Positions 1 through 10,954 of a stretch of DNA of 64,000 nt are shown in pieces (within the stretch, counting starts at the first letter, position 1; every line of letters begins with the position of its first letter). The notes under the pieces are model-generated. The model was not told the DNA's origin and ran no database searches. It worked only from the letters and a program-made list of their open reading frames with translations. Source of the stretch: Rana temporaria (taxonomy: Eukaryota; Chordata; Amphibia; Anura; Ranidae); contig NC_053489.1 of assembly GCF_905171775.1 (NCBI RefSeq), positions 334,546,454 to 334,610,453 on the forward strand, written 5' to 3'. A program made the position numbers and the translations under genes.

Positions 1-982
1 CAAACTCCCAAATAGGAGATAGCTAAACAAATAATGTGCAGAAAAAAAGTCCATAAATTGAAGTGAATAGATAACAATTGCTTGAAAGATGATTCCACTT
101 AATACAGGTTCCCACCTCCACCAGAAAAATGGTAAATCGCCACAAACGTGCTCATGGAGCACCTTACCGCAAGATGTTGACCACCTAGTTAAAAAGAGGT
201 CAAATAAGGCATAAGATATAACCATAGATTCCAGGCTTGATTCTTGCTATCTTTGATACCGCCACACTCCACACCACATGAAGTAAATCAAAAGAGAAGA
301 TCGCCATAGAATACCATTTATTTAAAATTGATTAAAAACAAGCAACGCCAAATGGCCCCTTACTTGAATAGTGCCTTTCCCCGGCACTGAGGCTGAATAG
401 CTTTGGATGCAGATGGAGAGACGGTCCCACGCTTGTTGGAAGCCTGCAGAGCAGCGTGCGTTCCAGCTCTCAAGGAAGGAGAGCCAGCTTGACCGGAAGT
501 ACGTTGATTGTGCGTGACCAGTGCGCCTCAAGCTCTGCAGGCTTCCAACAAGCGTGGGACCGTCTCTCCATCTGCATCCAACGCCATTCAGCCTCGGTGC
601 CGGGGAAAGCCACTATTCAAGTAAGGGGCCATTTGGCGTTGCTTGTTTTTAATCAATTTTAAATAAATGGTATTCTATGGCGATCTTCTCTTTTGATTTA
701 CTTCATGTGGTGTGGAGTGTGGCGGTAGCAAGAATCAAGTCTGGAATCTATGGTTATATCTTATGCCTTATTTGACCTCTTTTTAACTAAGGTGGTCAAC
801 ATCTTACGGGAAAGGTGCCATCCATGAGCAATTTTGTGGTGATTTACCCTTTTTCTGGTGGAGGTGGAAACCAGTATTAATTTAAGCGGAATCATCTTTC
901 AAGCAATTGTTATCTATTCACTTCAATATATGGACTTTTTTCTGCACATTATTGGTTTAGCTATCTCCCATTTGGGAGTTTG
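1..982. repeat. Large fold-back (inverted repeat), possibly PLE terminal sequence
   Basis: Bases 1-452 are the reverse complement of about 532-982, leaving a 79-bp spacer; the left arm may extend beyond the window. The pairing is visible at the tips (caaactccca against tgggagtttg) and at the inner ends (agcctgcagagc at 441-452 against gctctgcaggct at 532-543). The arms resemble the PLE1 terminal repeats in layout: a run reading ttaaataaatgg, a ggaggtgga stretch and an A/T-rich end around tatggacttt. I therefore infer a third Penelope-like terminal region, but no coding sequence is attached to support it. Confidence 0.7.
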
Positions 983-2466
983 CACTATAATGGACATTAT
1001 TGTTGTTGCATTTTTAATGTTTTATATTTGTATTGTATTTATCACCTAAACGAATCCGTTACTGATATAATTATCTACTTGTTCACATTTAGATGGTTAA
1101 TACCTGCTAGCGCCCCCTTTCTTTCACTCGTACACCAGCAGATCATCCACGTAGAGGGATAACTTATGATCTAAAGGAGTCTGGATGCCAACAATGGAGT
1201 CATTGTTACATATGGCCCTGACCCAAGTGATCTATTGCTAAAACAAAAAGTAAGGGTGATGAGGGGCAGCCCTGTCGAGTTCCATTCAAAAGAGAAAATG
1301 GTTCTGAGGAAGAACCATTGACTAAAATGGAAGCTGAGGGGCGGGAATACAATGACATAATCTTTTAGAGACAAAGGCGTTACCGAGGCCTATCTGTTCT
1401 AGGGAAAGTCATAGAAACCACCAGTTAACTCGGTCAAATTGGAGAGACGGTCCCACGCTTGTTGGAAGCCTGCAGAGCAGCGTGCGTTCCAGCTCTCAAG
1501 GAAGGAGAGCCAGCTTGACCGGAAGTACGTTGATTGTGCGTGACCAGTGCGCCTCAAGCTCTGCAGGCTTCCAACAAGCGTGGGACCGTCTCTCCATCTG
1601 CATCCAACGCCATTCAGCCTCGGTGCCGGGGAAAGCCACTATTCAAGTAAGGGGCCATTTGGCGTTGCTTGTTTTTAATCAATTTTAAATAAATGGTATT
1701 CTATGGCGATCTTCTCTTTTGATTTACTTCATGTGGTGTGGAGTGTGGCGGTAGCAAGAATCAAGTCTGGAATCTATGGTTATATCTTATGCCTTATTTG
1801 ACCTCTTTTTAACTAAGGTGGTCAACATCTTACGGGAAAGGTGCCATCCATGAGCAATTTTGTGGTGATTTACCCTTTTTCTGGTGGAGGTGGAAACCAG
1901 TATTAATTTAAGCGGAATCATCTTTCAAGCAATTGTTATCTATTCACTTCAATATATGGACTTTTTTCTGCACATTATTGGTTTAGCTATCTCCCATTTG
2001 GGAGTTTGCACTATAATGGACATTATTGTTGTTGCATTTTTAATGTTTTATATTTGTATTGTATTTATCACCTAAACGAATCCGTTACTGATATAATTAT
2101 CTACTTGTTCACATTTAGATGGTTAATACCTGCTAGCGCCCCCTTTCTTTCACTCGTACACCAGCAGATCATCCACGTAGAGGGATAACTTATGATCTAA
2201 AGGAGTCTGGATGCCAACAATGGAGTCATTGTTACATATGGCCCTGACCCAAGTGATCTATTGCTAAAACAAAAAGTAAGGGTGATGAGGGGCAGCCCTG
2301 TCGAGTTCCATTCAAAAGAGAAAATGGTTCTGAGGAAGAACCATTGACTAAAATGGAAGCTGAGGGGCGGGAATACAATGACATAATCTTTTAGAGACAA
2401 AGGCGTTACCGAGGCCTATCTGTTCTAGGGAAAGTCATAGAAACCACCAGTTAACTCGGTCAAATT
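415..2466. repeat. 1026-bp direct tandem duplication (two copies)
   Basis: Copy 1 is 415-1440 and copy 2 is 1441-2466, and they look essentially identical. Each copy holds the fold-back spacer, the fold-back right arm and the 3' part of the minus-strand L1 reverse transcriptase. At the join, ggtcaaatt of copy 1 runs straight into ggagagacgg; copy 2 runs on into new L1 sequence after 2466. The near identity means the duplication is recent or is an assembly artefact. Confidence 0.9.
1125..1440 (-). pseudogene. L1-type LINE reverse transcriptase fragment (duplicated piece)
   Basis: Read on the minus strand, this encodes the middle of an L1 ORF2 reverse transcriptase: the GTRQGCP stretch (L1 consensus RQGCPLSP) is followed by an LYVDDLL catalytic motif near 1130-1160. 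It is the tandem-duplicated part of the L1 piece at 2150-2995 and is cut at 1440 by the duplication junction. Stops and frame changes make it non-functional. Left of about 1125 the sequence is the fold-back rather than L1, so the 3' end of this LINE is missing. Confidence 0.75.
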
Positions 2467-2995
2467 CCTTCTCTGTATCAAATGAGGAGGCAAGCCTTCA
2501 AATGATGTCTCTGAACATAAGAGATGAGGTGAATTTTGTTTTTGTAGTGTTGTCCCTAGCCTCCTGTCCAGGGACAAAACCTACCTGTTCTTTGTTTATA
2601 ACTTTAGGTAGAATAGAAATGCCAGAGGGGAAGTGAGAATCATCCATGATTGTCTAATTGATGGTAAAGGGGCAACAAGTGGGGCAAAGAATTTATAAAA
2701 CCTTGGCAAAAAAAACAATGGGGCTTTTACCATATTTTAAGCCTTTAATGGTGCCAGAAAATTCCGACAGTGGTTTGTTCAAGGCTGATGCTTCTTGAGA
2801 ATTCACCATTGGCAAAGCGGTCTCTAAGATGTATGCCTCCATAGTGGAGGAGGAATCCGTTCAGTCAATCCCTGGTCGCGAGGGCAAGTTATATATTTGG
2901 GAATAGTACTGTTGAAATGCCTTCGAAATACCCCGAGTGTTACAGATCTGATGTATGGGGTGTCGCAGGGCACTGGTGTAAGGGACCCTCGCTAG
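2150..2995 (-). pseudogene. L1-type LINE ORF2, reverse transcriptase part
   Basis: The minus strand reads, from right to left, through the L1 reverse-transcriptase order. It starts with an F-x-x-YYSQIYNL-like stretch upstream of RT (about 2900-2960), then a degraded GKSP(GPDG) motif (about 2715-2740), then QVGFVPGQEARDNT (about 2540-2580), a FDRVNW motif (about 2440-2460), GTRQGCP, and the LYVDDLL catalytic box (about 2156-2186). This order is specific to L1/Tx1-type ORF2. Several stops and frameshifts are present, so it is a dead copy. It belongs with the endonuclease piece at 4190-4705 and the ORF1 piece at 5480-6210 as one minus-strand L1, split by unrelated sequence at about 3000-4190. 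Confidence 0.8.
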
Positions 2996-4189
2996 GTGCC
3001 ACCTGCAATTGTTGGCTAAGGTAGTGATGGTTGCGGGCCTTGTCTCTGGTTACTCGACTCTCATTCTCTTATAGCTAAAGTAAATTGCGTCAGACATTAT
3101 CGATATCTACATAGACAGGTCGAAGTCCTGCTTATCAGAAGTTTCAAGAGTGGCTATAAGAACGAGACGTCAGGTTGTATTGACGGATCTACCCTTTAAA
3201 ACGAGACCCGTGCTGAAAAAACACCACAGATCACCAGCTTCAAAGCCCCCCCCCCCCCCCCCCCCATTGAACCAGGGGACTGGTATCGTTAGACTTGTGA
3301 ACCACAACAAAGTCAAGGACGTGCCTTGTATTGCAGCCGATTCATAAGTTATAATTTCATTGCAAGGAAAAGCCTGTACGGGCCTTAGGCAAGCAGGCCA
3401 GGCGCAAGTGTACAGGAGTGTGGTCAAACCATAGGATGTTGCCCGTAGACGTCTGACTAGGAAGGGTCTAGTAAGGTTTGGGAGATGGAAAAAATAAAAT
3501 AAACTATAGGCGTTATGCAGGGTCGTATAATTTTAATTGGACCCTGGGCAAACATTTCCGTGCCCACTGTAGAAACACTACCGGAGAGGGTCAGAAAAAC
3601 TGCAGACGTACTACAGGAGAGAACCTGAGAGACTGCAGGCATGACAGAGAGGGGGTCAGAGAGACTGCAGGCATGACAGAGAGAGGGTCGGAGATACTGC
3701 AGACATGTTACAGATACTGTGGATGGTGTGGTGATGGAATGGCTCCCCCTCCCTCCACATTTCTGTAGAGGGGGAGATGTTGCAGCTCAGTGTACACGGC
3801 TCTAGGACCTGGGAGAACATGTCCTCCCTCTACACTTGTTCAGTGTGATCCCTGACCCCTCCCCCTGCTCTGAGTGTCGGTGTCCAGATCCAGACAGCAC
3901 ACAGGTCCCCTCATACTCACAGCCAGTCATCTCAGAAGAGTCAGACAGCAAGTCCTCTCCTGTTCCCTTCCGTTGTCAGCAGGTCGGGAAGGAGGAAGTT
4001 GCACCTTCCTCCTCTGAATGTGGGTCCTCCAAGCACCTGATTGGTTGTTAGGACGCTAGCAACCAATCATTTTAACAGGCCGGATTTGGGAGACAACAGG
4101 AGAAAGCCACTTGATTGGGCACCTTTTCTGCTACTCGCAACCAGTTAATTTGTACTCGCCAAATGCGAGTACAAATTTTGAGGGCTGGT
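2996..4189. other. Insertion interrupting the L1: low-complexity and unidentified sequence
   Basis: This roughly 1.2-kb stretch separates the L1 RT and endonuclease pieces and shows no L1 motifs. It holds a pure C run at about 3247-3266, a degenerate short repeat of the type gagactgcaggcatgacaga at about 3600-3710 (three or four copies), and a perfect 13-bp-stem hairpin at 4147-4177 (tactcgc / gcgagta around a 5-base loop). No open frame here resembles a known protein. Confidence 0.5.
4147..4177. repeat. Perfect hairpin, 13-bp stem and 5-base loop
   Basis: aatttgtactcgc (4147-4159) and gcgagtacaaatt (4165-4177) are exact reverse complements around caaat. It lies near the right edge of the L1-interrupting segment and may be the end of a small DNA element. 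No function can be assigned. Confidence 0.8.
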
Positions 4190-4705
4190 CTAGAGTGCAG
4201 AGTGAGGCATGTTAGACTTAACAGAGGACGTATCAGCGGATTGAGACAGAGCAACGTTAAAATCTCCACCTAGTATGAAGCAGGGACCACCAAAGAACAT
4301 TCTGTCAAGAACAGCAGACATGAAGTTACCTTGATATTGATTGGGTCCATATACATTAGCCACTGTGAAAATAGGAGCGAGATTTTAATTTGATAAAAAT
4401 CAAGTGACCAGAGGGGGTAAATTAATGCATCTAAGACCACCTGGATTAAAAGTTTTATGAAAAGCTATAGATTCCCCCTTCGATGTAACTTGCGGGCTGG
4501 TACTGTGGAACAATGTTTGGTAATAACGGTTATGTAAGACAGGAACATGATCTCCTCTAAAATGCGTTTCCTGGAGGAGTAGTTTTTTTTTTTTTTTTTT
4601 TTTTGTCTGTGCCGTATGAAAATGATAAAGTATCTGACTCCTTCTCTGGGGTATTGAACACCTACAATTAAAGGAAGATAATGTAATATCACTATGGGAC
4701 ATCAT
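4190..4705 (-). pseudogene. L1-type LINE ORF2, AP-endonuclease part
   Basis: The minus-strand translation from 4705 begins near the ORF2 N-terminus with SDITLSSFNCR (L1 consensus: S-x-N-x-x-G-L/I), continues with a QILYHFH stretch and LLLQETHFRGD (the catalytic QETH motif), then SKGESIAFHKTF. A further frame gives ANVYGPNQYQGNF and an ILGGDFN motif, the second conserved endonuclease block (about 4270-4370). The QETH motif is preceded by an in-frame lysine run made by a poly-T tract at 4580-4603, probably an expanded microsatellite. Frame changes show that this is an inactive copy. Confidence 0.85.
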
Positions 4706-5331
4706 GGCTATAGGGGAAAAAATAAATAAATAAAAGAATTATCTGGATAAAACCCCTTATGGATATAGATATAGCTGGTAACAAGTTTGCTTAAGGGAAA
4801 GAGGCAGTAAAAGATCTGGAGAGAAAGGGACAGAGGTAGGCGAGGCTTCCATTTCCAAGCTACAAGTAACAAGGGAAGGCTGAACCATAGGAAACGGAAA
4901 CCACCTACAAAATAAAAATGGCAGGCCACTACGTGGCGGCAACATACCGTGAAAGAAAAGCAAAAATTATCAACATGACAAACTGTCTGTAATATGTACA
5001 GTGCACAATTGAGCTGGGAGGACCTATAGGGGGAGTCATGTGAAGCACATAGAACAGCCCCCAGTCCCGGTATCACACAGGGAAACAAAACGCATAACCC
5101 TCCATGAGAAGCAACTTAAAGGCTGTGTACGCCCCAAGGGACCTCTATAGTGACAGGGTTAAGGGCATTGGACTGTAAGGTCAAGCAGTGTCAGACAAAA
5201 TGCTGTCTAGTTTGTATCAATATGTCCTACAATGGTAAAAATCTTAGAGAACATAGGAAAGTTCACTAGCAGCATTGAGAACCAGACCCAGAGGGGTCGC
5301 CGGGGCAGGGTATGAACCCTGACTAAAAGTA
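4706..5331. other. L1 inter-ORF or decayed ORF1 3' sequence, no clear motif
   Basis: This segment lies between the L1 endonuclease start and the ORF1-like piece. It contains an open minus frame (4708-5088) with no recognisable domain. I see no promoter, RNA gene or host exon. Confidence 0.35.
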
Positions 5332-5333
5332 TA

Positions 5334-5382
<49 letters not shown>

Positions 5383-5399
5383 TATTATTATTATTATTA

Positions 5400-5428
<29 letters not shown>
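5332..5428. repeat. (ATT)n microsatellite followed by a poly-T tract
   Basis: A run of tta/att triplets spans about 5332-5400 and is followed by a T tract of about 27 bases. Its position inside the L1 remains suggests growth from an A-rich linker. Confidence 0.95.
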
Positions 5429-5432
<4 letters not shown>

Positions 5433-5479
5433 TGGAAAAAATGTAAAACGTAGTATTGGGGAGAAAAAAAAGAAATCGT

Positions 5480-6210
5480 GTTAGGGTGAAGTCAGTCCTC
5501 TGGTGCTCTTTGGGAAGATCTGGGATGTTTCTTTCTTCTTGCCTTGCTTCTGCCATTGCGATAGGAATGGTAAACCAGGAGTCGCAGCAGTGAAGGGCCA
5601 ATCCGGCAGGGAGACATGAAGAAGCTCTAGTATACTAAAAGTTCGGTAAAGCGCCCAATGTGTGTAACGGGACAGTTTTGCCCTCATGGTTCACCCGAAG
5701 CTGGAAGGGAAACTGCCATCTCATGTGTGAATTCAAAGTCTCTTCATGAGACTGAAAACTCCACAGGGATGGTCTTTGTGATGCTGTCCAGTGTCCTCCA
5801 TACGGACTCCCAGGTCCTTTTTGAGCTCAGTGATTTCCTGTCCAAGTTTTCTAAATACGTTTCACATGGTCTTCAAAGTCCGCTTTAGTAGGCAGGGATT
5901 GCATGTAGGTGTGGAGGGATCTCATCTGGGATTCTATGTCCCAACAGTCCCCAGAGCATAGCGAGGTCTGTGAAAGGCTCTGGGAATGGCGTGTGAGCTG
6001 ATCGGTGCCCTCAGGGAATGTAGATCAGCCCCATGTGCTCGCCTAAATAGCGGCCGGGGAGGAGGACGCCGGCACCATCTTGGATTTTGCCTGGCTCTGA
6101 GAAGCGACAACCGGGTGAAAAAATTCCCCAGATCACCGCCAGCATGACCACCGCTGAACTACATCAGTTCCTTGAATTTATCCTTGCCCATCTGTGCCAT
6201 TTTTAGATTA
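5480..6210 (-). pseudogene. L1-type LINE ORF1-like remnant
   Basis: On the minus strand a methionine context near 6195 opens MAQMGKDKFKELM, which resembles the start of amphibian L1 ORF1 proteins. Further in, between about 5930 and 5800, are TKADFEDH and LGQEITELKKDLG, a heptad-like coiled-coil segment typical of L1 ORF1. Toward 5600 is LLHVSLPDWPF. Stops interrupt all three pieces. The order ORF1 (right), endonuclease, then RT (left) matches one minus-strand L1. The family match is from memory, with moderate confidence. Confidence 0.55.
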
Positions 6211-6428
6211 GGAGGGAGAGAACGGAGCCCTCTGGGACCGAGGGCTGCAGAGGAACACAACTCCATGCGCCAAGCTATGCCCCCCTAGCAACATATAAAA
6301 CCTTTTGACTTTCCAATGTTTTTATGCTGTAGGTTATGTAATTTTGGACATGACTAGAATTCACAATTAACTGAACTGGTACTATAATTCTGTTTTTTTA
6401 AATTGTGTTTTGGAACTTTCTTTTTTAG

Positions 6429-6543
6429 ATTGTACATTTGGGAAACTCTACATTCTACAATTAGGAAAATGAACAAACATGTTCAGAGAATACAGAAGGA
6501 GTTAGAAGATGCAAAGCAAAGACTGGCCAAGCAACACAAACGT
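6429..6543 (+). CDS. ncbp1: ncbp1 exon (fourth from last): nuclear cap-binding protein subunit 1
   Basis: NCBP1 (CBP80) is the large subunit of the nuclear cap-binding complex, which binds the 7-methylguanosine cap of new RNA polymerase II transcripts together with NCBP2. This exon follows a T-rich tract ending in ag at 6427-6428 and stops before gtatgt at 6544. It reads (R)LYIWETLHSTIRKMNKH and continues through a lysine/glutamate-rich helix to KQHKR, matching the C-terminal helical region of vertebrate NCBP1. The acceptor splits a codon (its first two bases lie in the previous exon), and the 3' end is phase 0, which fits the next exon exactly. All upstream exons lie left of the window, so the whole of 1-6428 is intron. 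Confidence 0.93.
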
Positions 6544-6766
6544 GTATGTAATCTAGAGGGTGAATATGCCATTTCTGTGATTTTGGCCTGCAACTGAAGT
6601 GTCTAATGGCATGTGGTTATTGCTAATATAGAGGGTTGTTTACCAATAACAAAATGGTTAAGGTCTTGTGTCGGTGGAATCGGTTTAAATTACTTCTGCA
6701 TTCATTCACAATTCATTTTGACCTGCAGCTGATCTCATTCTGACTTGCAATCGACTTGCTTTTTAG

Positions 6767-6810
6767 CAGGTTTTGCAATCCCATATACGTTTATGGGAAT
6801 GCAAAACCTG
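6767..6810. repeat. Intronic hairpin
   Basis: caggttttgc (6767-6776) pairs with gcaaaacctg (6801-6810), and the inner halves also pair almost fully (aatcccata / tatgggaa). It sits in the ncbp1 intron and looks like the core of a short palindromic DNA element. Confidence 0.6.
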
Positions 6811-7711
6811 TTTGACATGAACAAAAAGCTCATCCACACAGGCTCTTGGATGTGTAGTCAAGTTGGGCCTGCCTTTTTTTTTTTTTTTTTTTTAAATTTG
6901 CACATGCAAATAATTCTGCCAGTACCAGATGCAGCAACTTGCTGCTTGATGGGTTTTACAGCAGTGTTTCATAGATGTTAATTTTCAGTAAAACAAATAT
7001 AAATTTCAGTTTAAATTCATATGACTAAAATTTTAAGTGTCATTTTAGCCAAGACTGACAAACTAAATCGAGATTATGACATTAAAATGAAAGTGGCCAA
7101 AAAGTAATATTCTTGTTTGCGAAACTTGGTTTTATTTATATAGATGTCGCTTGTTTTAAAAGAGAACTGTTAAAATTTTGGAGGTTTTAATTGATAAAAA
7201 TGTACTGGAGGTTTTAGTGGACTGAAATACAACTAAAAGTACATTTCAAATCGCATGTCAAAACTAACACTTGCAGTAGTGATCAGTTGCAGCAATGGAT
7301 AAATATAAATGTCTTTTTACCTGCATTGCTCACTGAGGCTCGTGAATGTGAAATGAGTGGGCTATGCTTTGCTCATTAAAATCTACCTGAAAGTACAAAC
7401 TCCAAATCTGCAACTCCAGACAATGGATGTATCTGACTGAACCCAGTGTCTACAACGGTGAAATCTGATTTGAATGAGGATCCAGTGAATACCGATTTTA
7501 ATAGACTTCCTTCAGGAGGACTGAGGCCCCTTATAAGACAACTTGATTTTGTAAACTCTTCCTTTTTCATGCTAAAGTGGTCTCAGAAAGAAAACCATCA
7601 TGGGGAATACAGTGTACTGAATTTTTCTAGGACCCCAGTTTCGGGTCTTGGAGGATACAAGCAAAAAACTGCTTTAGGTATTGAGGCAGCTAGGTGCAGA
7701 AAATTAACGTG

Positions 7712-8016
7712 CAGGTGGTCCCTGGTTTATGAACATGATGGGGACTCTGTAGGTTTAAGTCGAACTTTGTAAGTCAGAACAGTACATTTTTAAGTACAAA
7801 TCCAGCCTGTGCAGTGATGTGGGATGTTCCAGGTGCTTCTGGGCATGCAGTTGTGTTATTTGGGGCTCTTGTGGCCATGCAGTACTGCAGAGTGGGATAT
7901 GGCTGGTTGGAGGTATCCGGGACCAGCGTACAGCACAGGCGACTGGCAATGACATCACGCAGCCTCCATAATTAGGAGTCTTTAGCAACTCGGATGTTCA
8001 TATCCAGGGGACTGCC
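7712..8016. mobile_element. Short DNA-transposon-like element (MITE) in an ncbp1 intron
   Basis: The left end, cagg(t)ggtccctggtttatgaac, and the reverse complement of the right end (ggcagtcccctggatatgaaca) are imperfect inverted repeats about 305 bp apart. No coding capacity is present. The ends are reminiscent of pogo/Tigger-type MITEs from memory, but I cannot see a clean TA duplication, so the superfamily is uncertain. Confidence 0.5.
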
Positions 8017-8212
8017 TTATAAAAAACTAAAGCCATAAAGGCATTCCCATGTTGTTCTCAGTCAATTTAACTGCAAATTGTTTTAGTTTGACTGGCAAAT
8101 GTTTACGTTTATATTTCCAAAAAGGTAATAAACTTCTGATTTTTATAGAAGAGCAATGCTATTGGAATGGGGTTTTCATTGTAACATGGTTCTACTCATC
8201 AGTCTTCATTAA

Positions 8213-9174
8213 CCACTTAAGGACCCCTTCACGCCGATATACGTCAGCAGAATGGCACGGCTGGGCACATCCACGTACCTGTATGTGTCTCTTTATGCCC
8301 AGCCGTGGGGTCGCATACCGCCGGCGCGTGCTCGCTACCCGGTCCGAAGCTCCGTGACCGCGGGACTCGCGGACCCGATCGCCGCTGGAGTCCCGTGATC
8401 GGTCCCCGAAGCTGAAGAACGGGGAGAGCTGTGTGGAAACACAGCTTCCCCGTTCACTGTGGCGCCGTCATTGATCGTGTGTTCCCTTTTATAGGGAAAC
8501 AGTCAATGACGTCACACCTACAGCCACACCCCCCTACAGTTAGAAACACAGATGAGGTCACACTTAACCCCTTCAGCGCCCCCTTGTGGTGAACTCCCAA
8601 ACTGCAATTGTCATTTTCACAGTAAACAATGCATTTTTAATTATTTTTTTTTGCTGTGAAAATGACAATGGTCCCAAAAATGTGTCAGAATTGTCCGAAG
8701 TGTCTGCCATAATGCCGCAGTCACGAAAAAAAACGCTGATCGCCGCCATTAGTAGTAAAAAAAAATATTTTTTATAGAAATGCAATAAAACTATCCCCTA
8801 TTTTGTAAACGCTATACATTTTGCGCAAACCAATCGATAAACACTTATTGCATTTTTTTTTTTTTTTTACCAAAAATAGGTAGAATATGTATCGGCCTAA
8901 ACTGAGGGAAAGAAACATGTTTTTATATATTTTTGGGGGATATTTATTATAGCAAAAATTGTCGCTCTATTTTTGTTTATAGCGCAAAAAATAAAAACCG
9001 CAGAGGTGATCAAATACCACCAAAAGAAAGCTCTATTTGTGAGAGAAAAGGGACGCCAATTTTGTTTGGGAGCCACGTCGCACGACCACGCAATTGTCAG
9101 TTAAAGCGACGCAGTGCCGAATCGCAAAAACTGGCCAGGTCCTTTAACTGCCTAAAGGTCCGGGTCTTAAGTGG
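8213..9174. mobile_element. TTAA-flanked non-autonomous element (piggyBac-like MITE), copy 1
   Basis: The element starts ccacttaaggacc and ends in cttaagtgg, flanked on both sides by TTAA (8209-8212 and 9175-9178), the target-site signature of piggyBac-type transposons. It shares an internal block (aaaaaccgcagaggtgatc onward, about 8992-9050) and the cgacgcagtgccgaatcgc block near the right end with the copy at 31540-32288, so both belong to one family. No transposase is encoded. It sits in the last long ncbp1 intron. Confidence 0.8.
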
Positions 9175-9221
9175 TTAACTAAAAATAACGTTTTTTTTTT
9201 TCAATGATAGTCAATAAAAGG

Positions 9222-9222
9222 C

Positions 9223-9253
<31 letters not shown>

Positions 9254-9302
9254 TTATTTTATTATTATTATTATTATTAAAAATTTTTTTTTTTTTTTTT
9301 AA
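9222..9302. repeat. (ATT)n microsatellite and poly-T tract
   Basis: Triplet repeats at about 9227-9280 end in a T tract at about 9285-9300, just right of the TTAA element and upstream of an ncbp1 acceptor site. Confidence 0.9.
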
Positions 9303-9432
9303 CAAATCTATTATTGAGAAACCAATTCGGGAACACTAAACTATTCATTAAGGTGTCCTGGAAATAGTATGCATCCTTTTAGCCAATGACTGTGCTTAAA
9401 CAGACAGGTGACACATGTTTAATTGTTTTTAG

Positions 9433-9555
9433 AGAGACAATGACGACGATAGTGGAAGGGAGGATGGACCTCTGGAGGAACAAATAGAGCGCCTGCAAGA
9501 AAAAGTGGAGTCTGCTCAAAGTGAACAGAAGAATCTTTTCCTTGTCATTTTCCAG
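9433..9555 (+). CDS. ncbp1: ncbp1 exon (third from last)
   Basis: This 123-bp, 41-codon exon lies between a T-rich acceptor ending at 9432 and a gtaatt donor at 9556. It is phase 0 on both sides. The translation starts with the acidic linker RDNDDDSGREDG and runs into the conserved stretch EEQIERLQEKVESAQ and QKNLFLVIFQ of vertebrate NCBP1. The acidic start is the least conserved part of the protein; the rest is nearly invariant in vertebrates as I remember it. The frame is intact with no stops, as expected for a functional gene. Confidence 0.95.
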
Positions 9556-9637
9556 GTAATTGACATAACTAAATGTATTTTAGTGCTCCTTTCTCACTCG
9601 TGGTTTAGAAGATTTAGTAATTGTGGTTCTCTTTTAG

Positions 9638-9751
9638 CGCTTTATCATGATTCTGACTGAACACTTAGTACGTTGTGAAACTGGAGGCATTGATGTGATC
9701 ACTCCATGGTACAAGAACTGTATAGAAAGGCTTCAGCAAATCTTTCTACAG
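9638..9751 (+). CDS. ncbp1: ncbp1 exon (penultimate)
   Basis: This 114-bp, 38-codon exon has an acceptor (cttttag) ending at 9637 and a gtcagt donor at 9752, phase 0 on both sides. It encodes RFIMILTEHLVRCETGG and then TPWYKNCIERLQQIFLQ, part of the third helical (MIF4G-like) repeat of NCBP1. The flanking introns are short (82 and 109 bp), with no insertion in them. Confidence 0.95.
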
Positions 9752-9860
9752 GTCAGTCAAACCTTCTGAATGGTGTGTTTTTTTTTGGGGGGGGGGAGGG
9801 TTGTAATGAAGGACTGTAGCATGACACTAATCACTTTTTTTCTTTTTTTTATTCTTTTAG

Positions 9861-9974
9861 CATCATCAGATTATCCAGCAGTACATGGTCACACTGGAAA
9901 ACTTGTTGTTCACAGGTGAATTGGACCATCACATCCTGACAGTCTTCCAGCAGTTCTGTGCACTACAGGCTTAA
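9861..9974 (+). CDS. ncbp1: ncbp1 terminal coding exon
   Basis: This exon starts after a polypyrimidine tract ending ag at 9860. It encodes HHQIIQQYMVTLENLLF, then a short variable part, then VFQQFCALQA and a TAA stop at 9972-9974. This is the exact C-terminus expected for vertebrate NCBP1, so the gene ends here. Together the four exons give 154 codons of uninterrupted reading frame. Confidence 0.96.
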   Translation, partial: HHQIIQQYMVTLENLLFTGELDHHILTVFQQFCALQA

Positions 9975-10940
9975 TACAAACACTGGCAATTTAACTGCAC
10001 CTTAAAGAGCTGGAGGCCAATTGGAAATATGGTGTTTTTCGGGGAGAAAAAAAAAAACCTATCAATGACACATTTTACATGTAGTTATAGTAGATTAAAG
10101 GAAGACTTTTTTTGCTAGTATTTAAAACTATCTGGCTTCAGTTCAGGAATACAAAATTTGGGTTTCTAGCAAAATACTTTTTTCTTTTGGATTTTCCATG
10201 AAGCTTTAGCATTCATGTGGTATGAATTTCCCCATTATCTTTGTAGTCCTATTATAGAATATTTTAATGTATTGTTATGCCTTCTTGTTGCAATGTGAAG
10301 ATAGGAATCAAATTTTGTAAAGGGGCTGTACAACTTATATTTTTTTTTTTATCTACACAAATATTTGGAGTTGTGAAACTTCATTTGCTTGCTTTTTTGT
10401 TCCCCATAAAATGTCTTATTTTTGACAAATGTTTCAATTTGAATACAAAAAAAGTTTTTAAAAATGTATCGTGGTGTTTTTCTTATTGTCTGCATGTATA
10501 AAATGAATCTCTAACAAATCAAAATATCGGTGTAGGAAGTCCTAGAACAGACCAGTTCAGGATGGTGATGTCTTTCAGTGAAGCTAAATAGAATCTGATC
10601 TATTTGCTTTATTTAAATTTGTACCATTTTTTTGATGCTGCCGCTAACATGGAGCTTCTAATCCTGAATCAAACTTGGTTTCTATGTTTTAATGATGTAT
10701 AGTTTTTAAGTGAGCCCAGCAAAAAGCCTAAAAATGTTCACAAAACAATTGAGGACCAAAGATGAACATGTGTTGATGCGTGTCTGATGTAGAACATAAA
10801 ACGTTTTTATAAAGGGTTGTGTAGGCGTTTTTTTTTTGTACCGAAGCAAGAACCGGCTCCAACACAGGTCTCTGCTTCCAATTCCAGCACATAAGCAGCC
10901 TATTTAACTAAAACAACATTTTCTGCATCTACAGTATGTT
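9975..10940 (+). other. ncbp1: ncbp1 3' untranslated region and flank
   Basis: A/T-rich sequence follows the ncbp1 stop. I find no AATAAA between the stop and the PLE1 insertion. The only strong polyadenylation hexamer is ATTAAA at 10094-10099, giving a very short UTR, with weaker variants such as AATACA near 10442. The first AATAAA downstream, near 11050, lies inside PLE1. The right limit of the transcript is therefore unknown. Confidence 0.5.
10094..10099 (+). promoter_or_regulatory. Candidate polyadenylation signal ATTAAA for ncbp1
   Basis: This is the second most common vertebrate poly(A) hexamer, 120 bp after the ncbp1 stop codon. No AATAAA is present upstream of PLE1. Confidence 0.35.
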
Positions 10941-10954
10941 ACAGATTACAGCCA

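Noticed and set aside
4580..4603. Poly-T tract as an L1 poly-A tail
   Set aside because: It lies inside the endonuclease coding region, giving an in-frame lysine run, not at an element end.
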